This document shows, in pieces, positions 10,859-21,500 of a stretch of DNA of 64,000 bases. The stretch lies in the NCBI RefSeq assembly GCF_027943255.1, contig NC_072893.1, positions 116,869,784 through 116,933,783 on the forward strand, read 5' to 3'. The translations under genes and the position numbers were made by a program. This DNA comes from Anastrepha obliqua. Taxonomy: Eukaryota > Arthropoda > Insecta > Diptera > Tephritidae. The number at the start of each line of letters is the position of its first letter. The first letter of the stretch is position 1. The notes under the pieces were generated by a model that had not been told where the DNA came from, ran no database searches, and saw only the letters and a list, made by a program, of their open reading frames with translations.

Positions 10859-11340
10859 AAATGTTCATCGACAGTGAAAGGAAATATTCATGGTTAAATG
10901 GTTATGTTGTGCATCTGGTGGGATCAGAAGGGTGTCATCTATTATGAACTCCTTAAACCATCTGAAACTATAACTGGCGATCGTTACTGACTGCAGCTAA
11001 TTCGTTTGAATCGAGCTCTCAAAGAAGAGCGGCCAGAATGGGACGGTAGATAGGATCAACTGATTTTGCTGCACGACAACGCCAGGCCACACGTTGCTAA
11101 ATCGGTCTAGAAATATTTAGAGGGACCGATTTGGGTATTCTTGCCCCATCCGCCGTATTTCACAGACACTGCACCTTCGGATTACCTTCTATTCCGATTA
11201 ATGCAGTCAGCTCTTATTGGAGAGCGGTGCACTTCTTACGAGAACATCGGAAACTGGCTCAATGAATGGATCAAGTCAAAAGTACTCAAATAATCCGTAT
11301 GCTGCAGATGGAGTAAAGTTGTAGCTTCCAATGTGACATA
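10859..11340 (+). pseudogene. Mariner (DD34D) transposase 3' half, degenerate
   Basis: One frame with three in-frame stops gives KGVIYYELLKPSETI, LLHDNARPHVAKSV, PHPPYFTDTAPSDYLLFRLM and SYENIGNWLNEW. The second catalytic Asp (HDN) and third (PSDY) are 34 residues apart, the mariner DD34D spacing. The N-terminal DNA-binding half and first Asp are missing. It sits directly after a LINE fragment. Confidence 0.85.
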
Positions 11341-11929
11341 CTTCACATACTATCTTGTATTATTTAGTTGTTTAAATAATTCGTGGCTTTGGCTATGAAA
11401 GGACGGAAACTTATTCCCATGCCCAATAATTAAATTGCAGCTGGTAAAATTTTAAACGTAATGCGCGTTTATTTCACTGTTGCAAACAATTAGATGAAAT
11501 GTTAATAAGTCCTTCCTTCGTCTTTGAAAATAGTACCGCTAGTTTGAAGCCGACGGCTTGCGCAACGTCTTCATGTTCGTCTCTCTCTTCCCTTGCACTC
11601 TGACTGCAAATTTGTCGTAAATTGTCTGTGTCATCTGTCTGTTTAGTAAATTCAAAATTTAGCAAGCAGCCATTTTGAACTGTCAGGGCTTGGGTTAAAT
11701 TTGATCGACTCTTTTTATTAATTCATATATCCTTTCACTAAATAAATTTTCAAATCGAATATCTCAAACACGCTTAAGTTTTGCTTAGCTTTGGGTATAT
11801 AAGGTACCAAATTTATCAGAAATTACAATACGTAAATAATAATCTTCTCAAGCATCTAGTAAGAGTTTCTTGGCTACCCTGCATATATTTCTCGCAGTGG
11901 TATTAATACAGTAGAATTCCTAAAATTGT
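11341..11929. other. No recognised feature
   Basis: This stretch is AT-rich with no gene seen. The minus frame at 11474-11665 has no motif. Confidence 0.5.
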
Positions 11930-12245
11930 ATAATAAATGTTTTATGTTGCATGTCAATACTGTAGCTGGTTATTAAGCCCTGCCAGTAGTGTAGGGCCAG
12001 GAGACATGCTGTTTGAACGGGTTGGGCTCAAAGCGAGCGTGGTGTTAGGAGAGTTGGTTGAATGGGCCATGGAATAGGTGCTTAGTGTCGTGCGGGGTAC
12101 CTTCATATGCCAACAAGTCAGTATCTACCACACTAGCTCCTATTTCGATTTCCACTAAGCAACACAAGATGGATGGTGAGTCAGCAACAGCAAAATCGAA
12201 AGCTTGAAGAAAACAATTTTCTGTAATACTACCCAAATGCAAATA
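11930..12245 (-). pseudogene. Jockey-type non-LTR retrotransposon C-terminus and 3' UTR
   Basis: The minus frame ends with EGTPHDTKHLFHGPFNQ, matching the C-terminal C-x-x-C…PHDTxHLFxCP motif of Jockey-type reverse transcriptases. The cysteines are replaced (LLAYEG, LFHGP). A stop and a continuing NPFKQHVSW-like frame follow, and the rest resembles a 3' UTR. It lies 300 bp from exon C in the same orientation and is not part of that exon. Confidence 0.6.
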
Positions 12246-12551
12246 TTATGGGAATAAATTATGCAAGAAGCAAATTGCCATCCCTTTCAAACCACAAGTC
12301 AACCTGCATATATTCAGCACAAAACAATTTGAAAAAAATGCGCATTTTAAATACAAATTACGAATTAATTTGTACGGCACGAAGGACAAGAAAAATCAAA
12401 ACAAAGAAAATTGAAAAATACCGCAACTGAAAAGATTGCATTGACGTAAATAATTCACTTAACATACATACTCGTACACAGCAAGTAGCTATGTAACTAA
12501 TGTTGTGTGTGGCTAAAAAAAATACAAAAAACTGTTGCTGTGTGGACTCAC

Positions 12552-12672
12552 CTGCATTGGGCTGAGTGACTCAAGCGCAGGCTCCTCATTCCTCGGCCAG
12601 ACTTGATGCAGCGACATGATGGCCTCATTGCAGAAACGCAAACCCATCACCTCCTCATCCTCTCGTCCATAA
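12552..12672 (-). CDS. Arrestin-family protein, internal exon C (N-domain)
   Basis: This 121-bp exon encodes 40 residues starting YGREDEEVMGLRF and ending ALESLSPMQ. FRYGREDxxxxGLxF is the signature of the arrestin N-domain, the fold that binds phosphorylated G-protein-coupled receptors and promotes desensitisation and internalisation. The acceptor is TTCTGCAG at 12673-12680 and the donor is CAG|GTGAGT at 12551. The first base completes an Arg codon begun in exon B; the end is phase 0. The sequence diverges from visual arrestins and from Kurtz beta-arrestin, and resembles the Drosophila arrestin-like gene CG32683 as far as I recall. The next exon was not found in 1-12551. Confidence 0.9.
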
Positions 12673-13189
12673 CTGCAGAATATTGATTGAAAAGAAAGAA
12701 CATAAACAATTTGTGAATTATTTAATTGAGATGGATTAAGCTGAAGATGGAAGACTGAAGCAATGAAACATGTTGTTAAGGAAAAGTGGAAATATAGTGG
12801 AGTAAAGATGGAAAATTGAAATATGAAAAAAGTATGAAGCGTAGACAACTTTGAATAAAACATATATGCAAATTGTGAATACAACAAGGAGTAAATTGAA
12901 AGAAGTATTGGGTAAATATTGACACCAGAAAAGTGATAATGGGATTGACTGAGCCTTTGGCTCACTTATACGAGTAGTCTGAGTGTAAATATAATGTGGG
13001 CATTTATATACATGAATGGATTATTTTACTGAATATTAGATGAATTATTTCGGTAGACAAGTGCAAATGAATGATGAGATCTTGTGCAATGCAGACGAGT
13101 TTAGTAAATATTGAATTTAGCAAATTTTGCACTTAATTTCGCAGCGCGCAAAGGGGGTCAACTTATGTGTATATTTGGGCAGATAAATT

Positions 13190-13600
13190 TTTTTCTTCAG
13201 ACTTGGATTCTATAAGTATATAAAATTATAAGACAAGAATAGAACCAGAGCATAGCTACAAAGTCAATTTCGAGCCGCGCAAACTTTTGGGCTGCAGTTT
13301 TATGTAGCCTACGAAAGGCAGCTGATTTTTTAAAAGTAAAGGGTTTTCCAATAATAGGCGTTATTCCCGTAAAAGACCAATGGTTTCGTTGCTTGTGGGG
13401 CACGTAGCGCCGTCTCGTTGAATAGATCGACACCATCCAATTCCGGCCATAGAAAATCGTTAATCATCTCTCGATAGGGCAATCCATTCACCGTAACTGT
13501 TGCACCAGTTTCATTTTCGAAACACTAAGGTCCAATGACTCCGCCGGACTATCATCCGCACCAAACAGTCACACGTTAAGGATAGAGAGGCTTTTCAACA
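13190..13600 (-). pseudogene. Degenerate Tc1/mariner-superfamily transposase fragment
   Basis: Reading the minus strand gives GGVIGP, then ATVTVNGLPYREMINDFLWP, then (after a frameshift) IQRDGATCPTSNETIGLL. This matches the block VTVNGxRYREMIxxFLWP followed by QQDGATCHT, which holds the second catalytic Asp in Tc1/mariner relatives common in insects. The third Asp block is not recognisable. Frameshifts make it dead. Boundaries are approximate. Confidence 0.65.
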
Positions 13601-14089
13601 ATAATTCTTGGATTTTCTGAGCCCCAGATCCGACAATTTTGTTTGCGTATAACAAAAGTGTTGCGTGAGGAAGAGGGGCCCGAAAGGTGAACTTCAGACA
13701 ACAACAACTGACGCAGCTGACGGTAAGGATATCTCGAATTCTAATGGACCGATTTACTTCAAATTTGGCGGGGAAGATCTTTAGATCGGATGACCCTAGC
13801 TCGAAACTATAACTTTTCATTAAGTATTAAAAAAAAATTCCGATTGCTGAAAAAACAAAAAGAATAATTTTCAAATAGCCGCCATATTGTTAAAAAAAAT
13901 TCTCGCTAAATTGTTCAATAATTAAGAATCCGTTTGGTTCAGATCACCAGGAATCATGCACGTTAGGCCACCTTCTATTTTTTGGACTCCTACTTTGACT
14001 GCGCATAATTTTGTCATTTTTATTTTTTTCCGGTTAGTTTTTAATGTAATAATTAATAATAAATAAACAAATGGTAAAAAAATGGGTGG

Positions 14090-14510
14090 TACATATTATT
14101 TTGTTTCCCTTCTGCAGTGCTTCAAAAACCGGGCGAAATTCATAGCTCTACACTAGAAGACCGTTTTAAAGCCCCACACTGGCCAAGTCGACTTTTCACG
14201 AGAATTAGAAAAAAACTTCTAGATCTGTGCTTGGCAATCGTTTCTGTTGGCTTACTTTACTACAATCTTTTCAAGCAAATTTCGTTGCATTTTTATCCAT
14301 TGTCAGTTACCATTTCCTTCAAAAAGAATGTTTCTATAAATAATCGCTTGCCTCAATACGGTCAAACAGGTTCTCTTTCTTTGGTTCTACACAATTTACT
14401 GGCTATTCTTAAGTTTTTGTACTATGGAATAAGTGGTCATATGGCGGTCCGCTTCCACGATTTGCAAGATTTCATTGATGTTTTCAATGATCATCTTACT
14501 GTATAATGCC
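14090..14510 (-). pseudogene. Possible degenerate mariner N-terminal region
   Basis: The minus strand shows ENINEILQIVEADRHMTTYS followed by IVQKLK, which resembles the helix-turn-helix linker of mariner transposases (ExxxxIxxIIExDRHxSxxSIAQEL). Downstream text suggests a decayed WIKxN…R block, with several stops. Recognition rests on one motif, so it is tentative. The plus-strand open frame over the same bases has no recognisable content. Confidence 0.4.
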
Positions 14511-15011
14511 TGTCTCATCTTCAACGTCCATATCATCAACTGCATTCGATGCTGTATTGGGTTCATGAATAACAGTCATTTTGTTTGGTCATCTGCTCTG
14601 ACTTTTCGCCTGGGCTTAGTGGATCTGAAGAATAAATCGAAGTTTCTCGTTTTTCTTTTAGCTCCTTTATGGAGCGCTATGGCATCCCAGTGGCTTCACT
14701 AAGCGAAAAGCTGTCCAGAAACTTTTCTTGAAACGTAATGTATAATATGATCCGATGCAATGTATTATATATATAATGAGATACTCCTCACTTGCTGAGA
14801 CATTGCTTATCAGGGCTGTGAACTTCTTATCCAAATTATTATATTTTTTGATTGATTATTATGTAAGTGGTGCTTTTTGTTACATGAGAAAATTTGGGTA
14901 AGGTGAAAGTTTATTTACTTAGGTGAAAGCTAATTTAAGGTGAAAGCTTTTTTTCTGAGGTTAAAACTCATTTAAGCTGAAAGCTTATGCCCATTCATAA
15001 TCAGTACTCAC

Positions 15012-15212
15012 CGAAACGTCAATGTCAACTGCGCATACACTCGATAACCCTGTATTGCTTTCGGATCCACATAGATAATGCCGTGTACTATGGCTGGATT
15101 ATTTCCAGAGAGGGTGATCTCGCGTGTTGGCAAATAAAGGGTGAGCACACAATTTGGTGAGGTCTTCTTGTACACGCGTTGTGTGCCTAAATCATCCTTG
15201 ATGGTGCTTCTG
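15012..15212 (-). CDS. Arrestin-family protein, internal exon B (N-domain start)
   Basis: This 201-bp exon encodes 66 full codons including GTQRVYKKTSPNCVLTLYLP and GIIYVDPKAIQGYRVYAQLT, ending LTLTFR across the splice. VFKKxSPNxxxTxYLxxRE…GxxxVDPxxxxxRKVxxxLxxxFRYG is the opening of the arrestin N-domain, so the phosphate-sensing first beta strands are here. The donor is TTTCG|GTGAGT. The acceptor is a tandem CAGCAG: both AG positions (15213-15214 or 15210-15211) keep the frame and would include or exclude one residue. Residues before the arrestin fold come from an upstream exon, probably exon A. Confidence 0.92.
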
Positions 15213-16214
15213 CTGGGGGAGAGAAAAGAAATGTTGTTTAATGGAAAATGTGCGATTTCTTGGAACTAAATATTTATGAATAAATTTTCTTTCGAAGAGA
15301 ATTAATATAAATAGACACAAATAATTTACAGTATAAACCTGTGTGGTTTTGTGATAATATCAACTTTTCCTAGCCATTTTAAATTTATGGTAAGGGACGA
15401 CTCTGAATAATTTATAAAAATTTTTACTTTATCATTCCAATTTCTTTTACTTTCTCTTGTAGTTGATTCTACAAGCGTCTAGCGTTGTCTGCTCCATACT
15501 TTAATAAATAAAAATTTAATTTTTTTCTCTCTTTGCCACAAAAGCTCCCGAACTTCCCTGAATGCGCTTGTAATTAAATCCGAAGAATGTTTAATTACGC
15601 GAAAATAAAAAGAAATAGCGAAAAAGTAAATATGTACATAAATACTATAAGTAGAACAGCGTGCAATGAAATGCTTGCGTGCGTAAGTGGGCAGTGGTCA
15701 CAGCAGTTGCAGTGGCATAGAGCTAGCGCGAAAAATAATTGCCTGTCGCAGCGCAAAATACACTTAAACCAACAACCGATTTGGCATGAGTGGCCGAGTG
15801 ATAGGGGTGTACGATTGTCATTTTCGCAATTTAACACGCACTCACCCCTCCTCCACTGCCTACTCTGTGCAAACAACCTCAATTGCCTCATTATCCACTC
15901 ACTTAATTATTCGCTCAAGTTCTGCACACTTGCCATACATCTTTTGTGTACAATATAATACATTTACATATTATATTTAAAGTAATCACAGTACTTATAT
16001 GTGTGTGTAGAGATATGCTACACTTTAGTCTAGGTATTCAGTGGAGAAAGTCATACTAGTGGGAGAGTGCCTAGAATTGGTCTAGTTGCAATATAGACAG
16101 TTAGAGCTGCATACACCTCCGCAAATATACTTCTTTAGAAAAATTAAGAATTATTCGAACTTTAAGAATGCAGGCAATGCGAATTAGATGAGTATAAATA
16201 TTGATGGAGCCAAT
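15213..16214. other. No recognised feature
   Basis: This is AT-rich intron sequence. The overlapping open frames on both strands at 15587-15958 have no recognisable motif and no consistent coding signal. Confidence 0.5.
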
Positions 16215-16965
16215 AACCTGTTGTTCTGGTGCGCTACCTGGTGGTTAAGTAGTTTCGAACTAGTTTGCTTGACACTAGTTGAGCTGCAAAGCAAAGTGGT
16301 GGTTAAGTAGTTCAGAACTAGTACGTTTGTAACTAGTTGAGTGTCAAAGCAAACTAGTGAGTAAGTAGTTCCGAACTAGTTTGCTTGACACTAGTTGAGC
16401 TGCAAAGCAAAGTGGTAAAGTAGTAGTGTAGTAGTTTAGAACTAGTATGATTGGTACTAGTTGAGTGTCAAAATAAACTGCTGGTTAAGTAGTTCAGAAC
16501 GTGTATGCTTAGTACTAGTTGGGCTACAAAGAAAACTGCTAGTTAAGTAGTGCCGAACAAGTATGTTTGTAACTAGTTGAGTTTCAAAGAAAACTGGTGG
16601 GTAAGTACTTCAGAACTAGTATATATAGTACTAGTTGAGCTGCAAAGCAAAATGGTAGTAAAGTAGTTGAGCTGCAAAGAAAACTGATGGTGAAGTAGTT
16701 CTGAAATAGTATGTTTGGAACTAGTTGAGCTGCAAACCAAACTGATAATGAAGTAGTTCAGAACTAGTATGCTTGGAACTAGTATGTTTGGAACTAGTTG
16801 AGCTGCAAAGCAAACAGGTAGTGAAACAGTTCAAGAATAGTATGGTTGGAATTATTTGAGCTGCAAAGCAACCTTGTAAAGAAGTAGATCACAACTAGTC
16901 TATTTGGAGCTAGTCGAGCTGCAAAACAAACTGGTAGTTAAGTAGTTCCGAATCTACTAGATTTA
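16215..16965. repeat. Minisatellite, about 58-bp unit, about 12-13 copies
   Basis: Units repeat the pattern GAACTAGT…TTGG-ACTAGTTGAGCTGCAAAGC followed by AAACTGGTAGTTAAGTAGTT. Each unit carries two ACTAGT palindromes. Copies differ by about 10-25%, with shortened or lengthened units near 16420-16440 and 16650-16680. No reading frame is conserved. ACTAGT-bearing repeats of a different unit recur at 26330-26640. Confidence 0.92.
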
Positions 16966-18930
16966 ATTGCAAGGTTCATAGCTTTTGGCATACATGTGTG
17001 CTTGTGTATGTATTTGTACGTCAAGGAATGATTAATGAAATCTTAAATGAAGCAGTAATTCAGTAATTGGAAAATTAATTTATACTGTTAACTGTCCGCT
17101 TAAGGAGCTTTAATGAGTAAATTTGCATGATTTATGGATTTATATGCCGAAAAAGAGACAACGAGGGGTGCGTGTGATGCTAATTTTTAAATCAAAAGGC
17201 AAATTATTATTAAGCAAACGATTTTTAAAGGAACGAACCGATGCCCTCGCTTTTTAATATTTTTCCAGCACAACTTTTTTTGGTTTTTTGGTTTGAATTG
17301 AGTCAATTTTAAAAAACACCCTTCATTTAATTGAAAAATATGTGAAAACATAGGAAGAAAAAAATTTATTCGCGCCCGAGTTGTTGCAAGCCATTCATTT
17401 TGTAAGCCAATATTGTGGGATCATCGGCACATCTTATATTATTGATTAGTTCGCTTTTGAATTTTACTCCCTAGTTGACTGATGCCAAACCTTCTTCCGA
17501 GTAAATATTGAGGAGATAAATACATCCTTGATTGTAATATTACTCGTTAAAACATTTTCTAGTCAAGGCGCGCTGTTTGCTCCAATGCAAGTTGGAAATA
17601 TCCATTTGTCTTAGTATGTCAAATAGCTTTGGGTGCAGTCCTTTATGCTCGATGTTAATTCTGATAAAACTGATTCTCCTGCCCTTCTTAGTAGAGTTAA
17701 TTTTAATACTCCCAGTAAGAGCCTTCGCAGCCTTGAAGTTGTTAGTATTGGCTTAAGTAACGACTGCTAGTTAAATATCTTCTTTAATGCCTTTGACAAA
17801 GATTTTATAAAAAAATATAAAATTTGTGCCATAGTTGATAGACTTTATTTTGCATTAAATGAATATTTCGTTGCTAAATTTAGAAGTTCATGTTTACTAA
17901 AAATTTCAGCAATGAGAACAAAATGGTAGTACTGGGCCGAAATTGAAATAAGTCTTTGAGACTGCACATTTAGAGAGGCACATTTATCTAAATTTTATTT
18001 TGTTTCTTCTCTTATCTTGTTTCGATTGGCAGACTCAACTATCTACTGTACTGCTCCGTAAATTTGTTATAAAATGTTTACAGATCGATATTAGTTATAA
18101 ATCTATATAAATTCTTACACTAAATGCTAATAATTTCATACAAATTTCACCAAAATTTTCCACACTATCCCTTTCAGTGTTTGTGTAAAAGCAATAATTT
18201 GCCCAACTCAAATAGTGCGAATGAACTTTAATTTGTTTGGAAAATTTGTTGAATAAATACGATTAGCATTTAATTTACTACTGAGCATACAAGTTACCAC
18301 AGTCAATTTGCTATTTACATTGTACAATTTGGCATTCCCAGTGGCTGCACCGACTCAAAGCCAAACGACATTCAAGAAAAAACGCCAAGTCAAACAGTCC
18401 TTTAAAGTTGTGCTAATATTATTTTAATTTCGTCAGCAAAACGCCCACAATTTTGCGCAAACACAAACTCACACACACACGCACACTCGCTGAGATATGT
18501 ATTTTAATGAAGTGGTTTGGCGAAATGCATACAGACAGGCGACAAAGCGAAACCCAAACTGTGTTGACAAGCTGTTGAATGGCTGCATGTGTGGGTGGTC
18601 GTCTGTCGCTTTGTGTTTTTCGGACAGATATTTTGTGCACCTATTTGAAGCCACAACGCATACATACAGCGTGGCATACATGACGGCATGCACCCTTTCA
18701 TGAAAGCAGAACCGAAAAGGACACACAAAACAAGGCTAGGCCAACGACTTAGTTAGTCAAAGGGCGTTCAATGCCATTGCGTTTATTTGAAGGAAAATAA
18801 TAATGAAAAAAAAACAAAATGAATAAAAAATGCAAAAGTTTGTAGCACAATGAAAAATTATGAAAGAAGAGATAAGATTTAAAATTAGAGATATTAAAAA
18901 TTTGCATTTTTGTGAAAAGTGCGAGTGATA
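16966..18930. other. Unannotated AT-rich intron stretch
   Basis: No gene was identified. There is a short CA/GT-rich tract at 18465-18490, and open frames on both strands at 18419-18728 without motifs. Confidence 0.5.
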
Positions 18931-18931
18931 A

Positions 18932-19012
18932 AATTAGGTTAGGTTGGATTGTCTTGACTGATGCAGAGTTATTTCAAAACAGGACCAGTACTGGTCGGCA
19001 ATCCACAAACAT
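18932..19012 (-). mobile_element. Possible LINE 3' end
   Basis: On the minus strand this stretch ends in CCAACCTAACCTAA. That is the same kind of terminus as the LINE 3' ends at 62543 (plus) and about 58520 (minus). Only the last 80 bp or so of the element would be present. There is no coding sequence. Confidence 0.4.
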
Positions 19013-19050
19013 AGTAATAGTCGCATGTTGTTTGACAGTTTGCTTCCTTG

Positions 19051-19284
19051 TAGCAAAATTCAATAAAAATATTTTTTCTTCGAATATTTTTTTCCGAAAA
19101 TGAAATACGTTTGAGGTGGTATTCTGGTGTAGGAATTTGAAAAAATGTTTTGTTGTTGCAAAATTCACAATTCTTTATAGCAAAACTCAATAAATATATT
19201 TTTTCTTCGAATATTTTTTTCCGAAAATGAAATACGTTTAAGGTGGTATTCTGGTCTAGAAATTTGAAAAAAATGTTTTGTTTT
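19051..19284. repeat. Two-copy tandem duplication, 127-bp period
   Basis: A unit beginning TAGCAAAA(T/C)TCAATAAA and containing CGAATATTTTTTTCCGAAAA and GGTATTCTGGT is present twice in direct orientation (19051 and 19178). Identity between copies is high. The second copy's GGTATTCTGGTCTAGA is also the left end of a possible inverted pair (see 19232-20125). Confidence 0.9.
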
Positions 19285-20125
19285 GCATACATTCAAAGTT
19301 TAGACTTTCAAAAATATGCCCTTCAACGAATTTTTACAGCGGATTTTGTGACGTGGCGTTTAAGCCGGCCGAGTGGAGCGAATTGCACAATGAACGGCAG
19401 ATGTTACCGGACGATTTGAGGCCTCGTTTGTTCCGGAAAGTCTTTTGTATCCCACACAACCTTTATTTATTCTATACATATATATATATACTTTATACTT
19501 CTATAATATACACCTGGAAATATATCGCCGATTAATCCAGAATGAGTAGTAAATATTATGATCGAAGTTATTCTATTGGAATTGTTGCTCAAACTTCAAA
19601 CGCGATTTTCTCAAAACTACTCTTTTTGAGATGGTAGTCATTAGATATCAAGTTCTACTTGACGGATTGCTTTGCAGTTTGATAAGAATTTTTTATTATA
19701 CATCTGTCTATCGCGCCTGCCTCGGAGTTTGAAAAATTTAAGTTTGAAGTACTTTTAAAGAATTTGAAAAGGTGAAAAAGAGAGTAAGCATTTTTTTCAA
19801 GTTGACGCCATTTTGTGAATTTTGTTTTTGTTTCTTTGATTTGGCGTAGTCTGATAGCGACATCCTAACTAATGAAGAATATTTTTAATTTGTTTGTTTT
19901 AAATCACTGCAAGGGTTGGAATCATGTCAACCATGGAGCACCGTTTTTTATGTAGCTTCCAGTTAGCAGGCCTGTAATTCCACGATTTTTTAATTTATTT
20001 TTTTTTATACTTTTCCAATATTAATAAAAACCATAAAAAAATGGATATTGAAAATGTTTTTCTTTTTTTATCTTAGTTTTAAAAATACCTAAAATTAAGG
20101 CGTCTAGACCAGAATACCCCCTTAG
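19232..20125. mobile_element. Possible short-inverted-repeat element
   Basis: TTTAAGGTGGTATTCTGGTC near 19232-19255 and the inverted sequence GTCTAGACCAGAATACCCCC near 20102-20121 form inverted ends of about 20 bp. TTAA on the left edge and TTAG on the right could be a decayed TTAA target duplication. The interior has no recognised protein. The left end is itself duplicated (19051-19284), so the pairing may be fortuitous. Confidence 0.4.
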
Positions 20126-20439
20126 TATGTTTCCAAGCAGATTTTCAGATAGTTTTTAGCTTAAATCAGTAAGATATTTTTTTTCCCGAAAACAAAAATT
20201 TTCGAAAACCAAAAAATTTGTATATTATAAGTTTTTGAATGCCACCTCATTCAGAGAGGTTGCGCTCAAACCAGTTTTCGTTACGAGAAAATATTTTTTT
20301 GCACAAATCAAAAATATATGTATATGTAACTTTTTTTTAAAATTACTAAAACATTTTCCTTTAAATTTTTTATTTTTTGATGGAGTTTGTGGCCAAATTA
20401 ACCAATCGAAAATTATTTTTGTGGCGTAAAAAGTAAAAC

Positions 20440-21500
20440 AAAAAAATTTAAATTTTTTTAATACTGACAGTTTTGAGCCAAATAAGTAAAATAATTTTGG
20501 TTTTTTGAATTTTGTTTAAAATAAAAAATCAAGAAAAAAATGTGTACATTTTCCTAATGCAGGTATTGAAAGATTTTTTAGCCACAACTTGTAAAATATT
20601 TTATTAGATGTTTTTGTTATTAGAAGTCAAGAAAGAAAAATTGTGTAGGTTTTTTAATGCAGGCACTCAGATGACTTGGACTTTTTTGTTATCAGAAATC
20701 AAGAAAAAAATTCGTTTTAAAATTCAAATGTAGAAAGAAAATGTTGTAAGATTTTCTAATGCTGACAGTTTTGAGCCAAAATTAGTAAAATATTTTTTTT
20801 TTTGGATTTTTTGGAAATCAGAAATCAAGAAAAAAATTTGTAAATTTTTCCAATGTAGGCATTCAAAAAGTTTTGAGCCAAAACTGGTAAAATACTTTTT
20901 TTAGAAGTTTTTGTTATTAGATATCATGAAAGAAAAATTGTGCAAAATTTTTTTATTGCAGGCACTCGGACAGTTTGGATCCAAATCGGCAAAACTTTTG
21001 TTTTTGAATTTTTTTGTTATCGAAATTAAGAAAAAAACACTCAAACAGTTTTGAGGCGAAATAGAAAAATATGTTTTTTGAGATTTTTTTGTTTGAAAAA
21101 AAAAAAAAAAAAATTGGTAAGATTTTCTAATGCTGACATTCAGACGGATTTGAGTCAAAATTAGTAAATTATTTTTTCTTTGTTTTTTTTAATGAAAAAT
21201 CAAGATACTAAATTTTATTAATTTTTTTAAATGAAGGCACTCAGACAGTTTTGAGCTAAAATCAGTAAAGTATTGTTTTTGGGAATTTTTTGTATCAGAA
21301 TTAAATAAAAAATATTATATAAATTTTTAATTTAATTATTTTAATGCTTTTTAGTATAAATTAGTGAAATATTTTTCTTCAGAATTGTTATTATTTTTGA
21401 AAGAATTAAAAAAATATTAACTTTCGGTATTAAATTTTTGTAAGTTGAAAATAGAAAGTTTAACCAAGTTGGTAAAATATTGTCTTTGGGAGAGAATTTT
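20440..21500. repeat. Diverged AT-rich tandem array, about 115-bp unit
   Basis: About eight or nine copies share a skeleton: TAATGCAGGCACTCAGACAG, then TTTTGAGCCAAAATTAGTAAAATATTTT in altered forms, then a run like TTATCAGAAATCAAGAAAAAA. The copies are strongly diverged in the A/T runs. There is no coding content. Confidence 0.8.

Larger units (their letters stand above)
12673..15011 (-). other. Arrestin-gene intron between exons B and C
   Basis: This intron has GT at 15010-15011 and AG at 12673-12674 on the minus strand and is 2,339 bp long. It holds two degenerate mariner-like pieces (13190-13600, 14090-14510) and otherwise AT-rich sequence. No further coding exon is seen in it, and the B-C join is continuous with the family's sequence. 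Confidence 0.85.

Noticed and set aside
14117..14506. 129-codon plus-strand ORF
   Set aside because: It has no recognisable motif. The opposite strand shows a mariner-like helix-turn-helix linker, so this frame is probably chance.
16215..16965. CRISPR array
   Set aside because: The units are contiguous diverged tandem copies without unique spacers, in a eukaryotic context.
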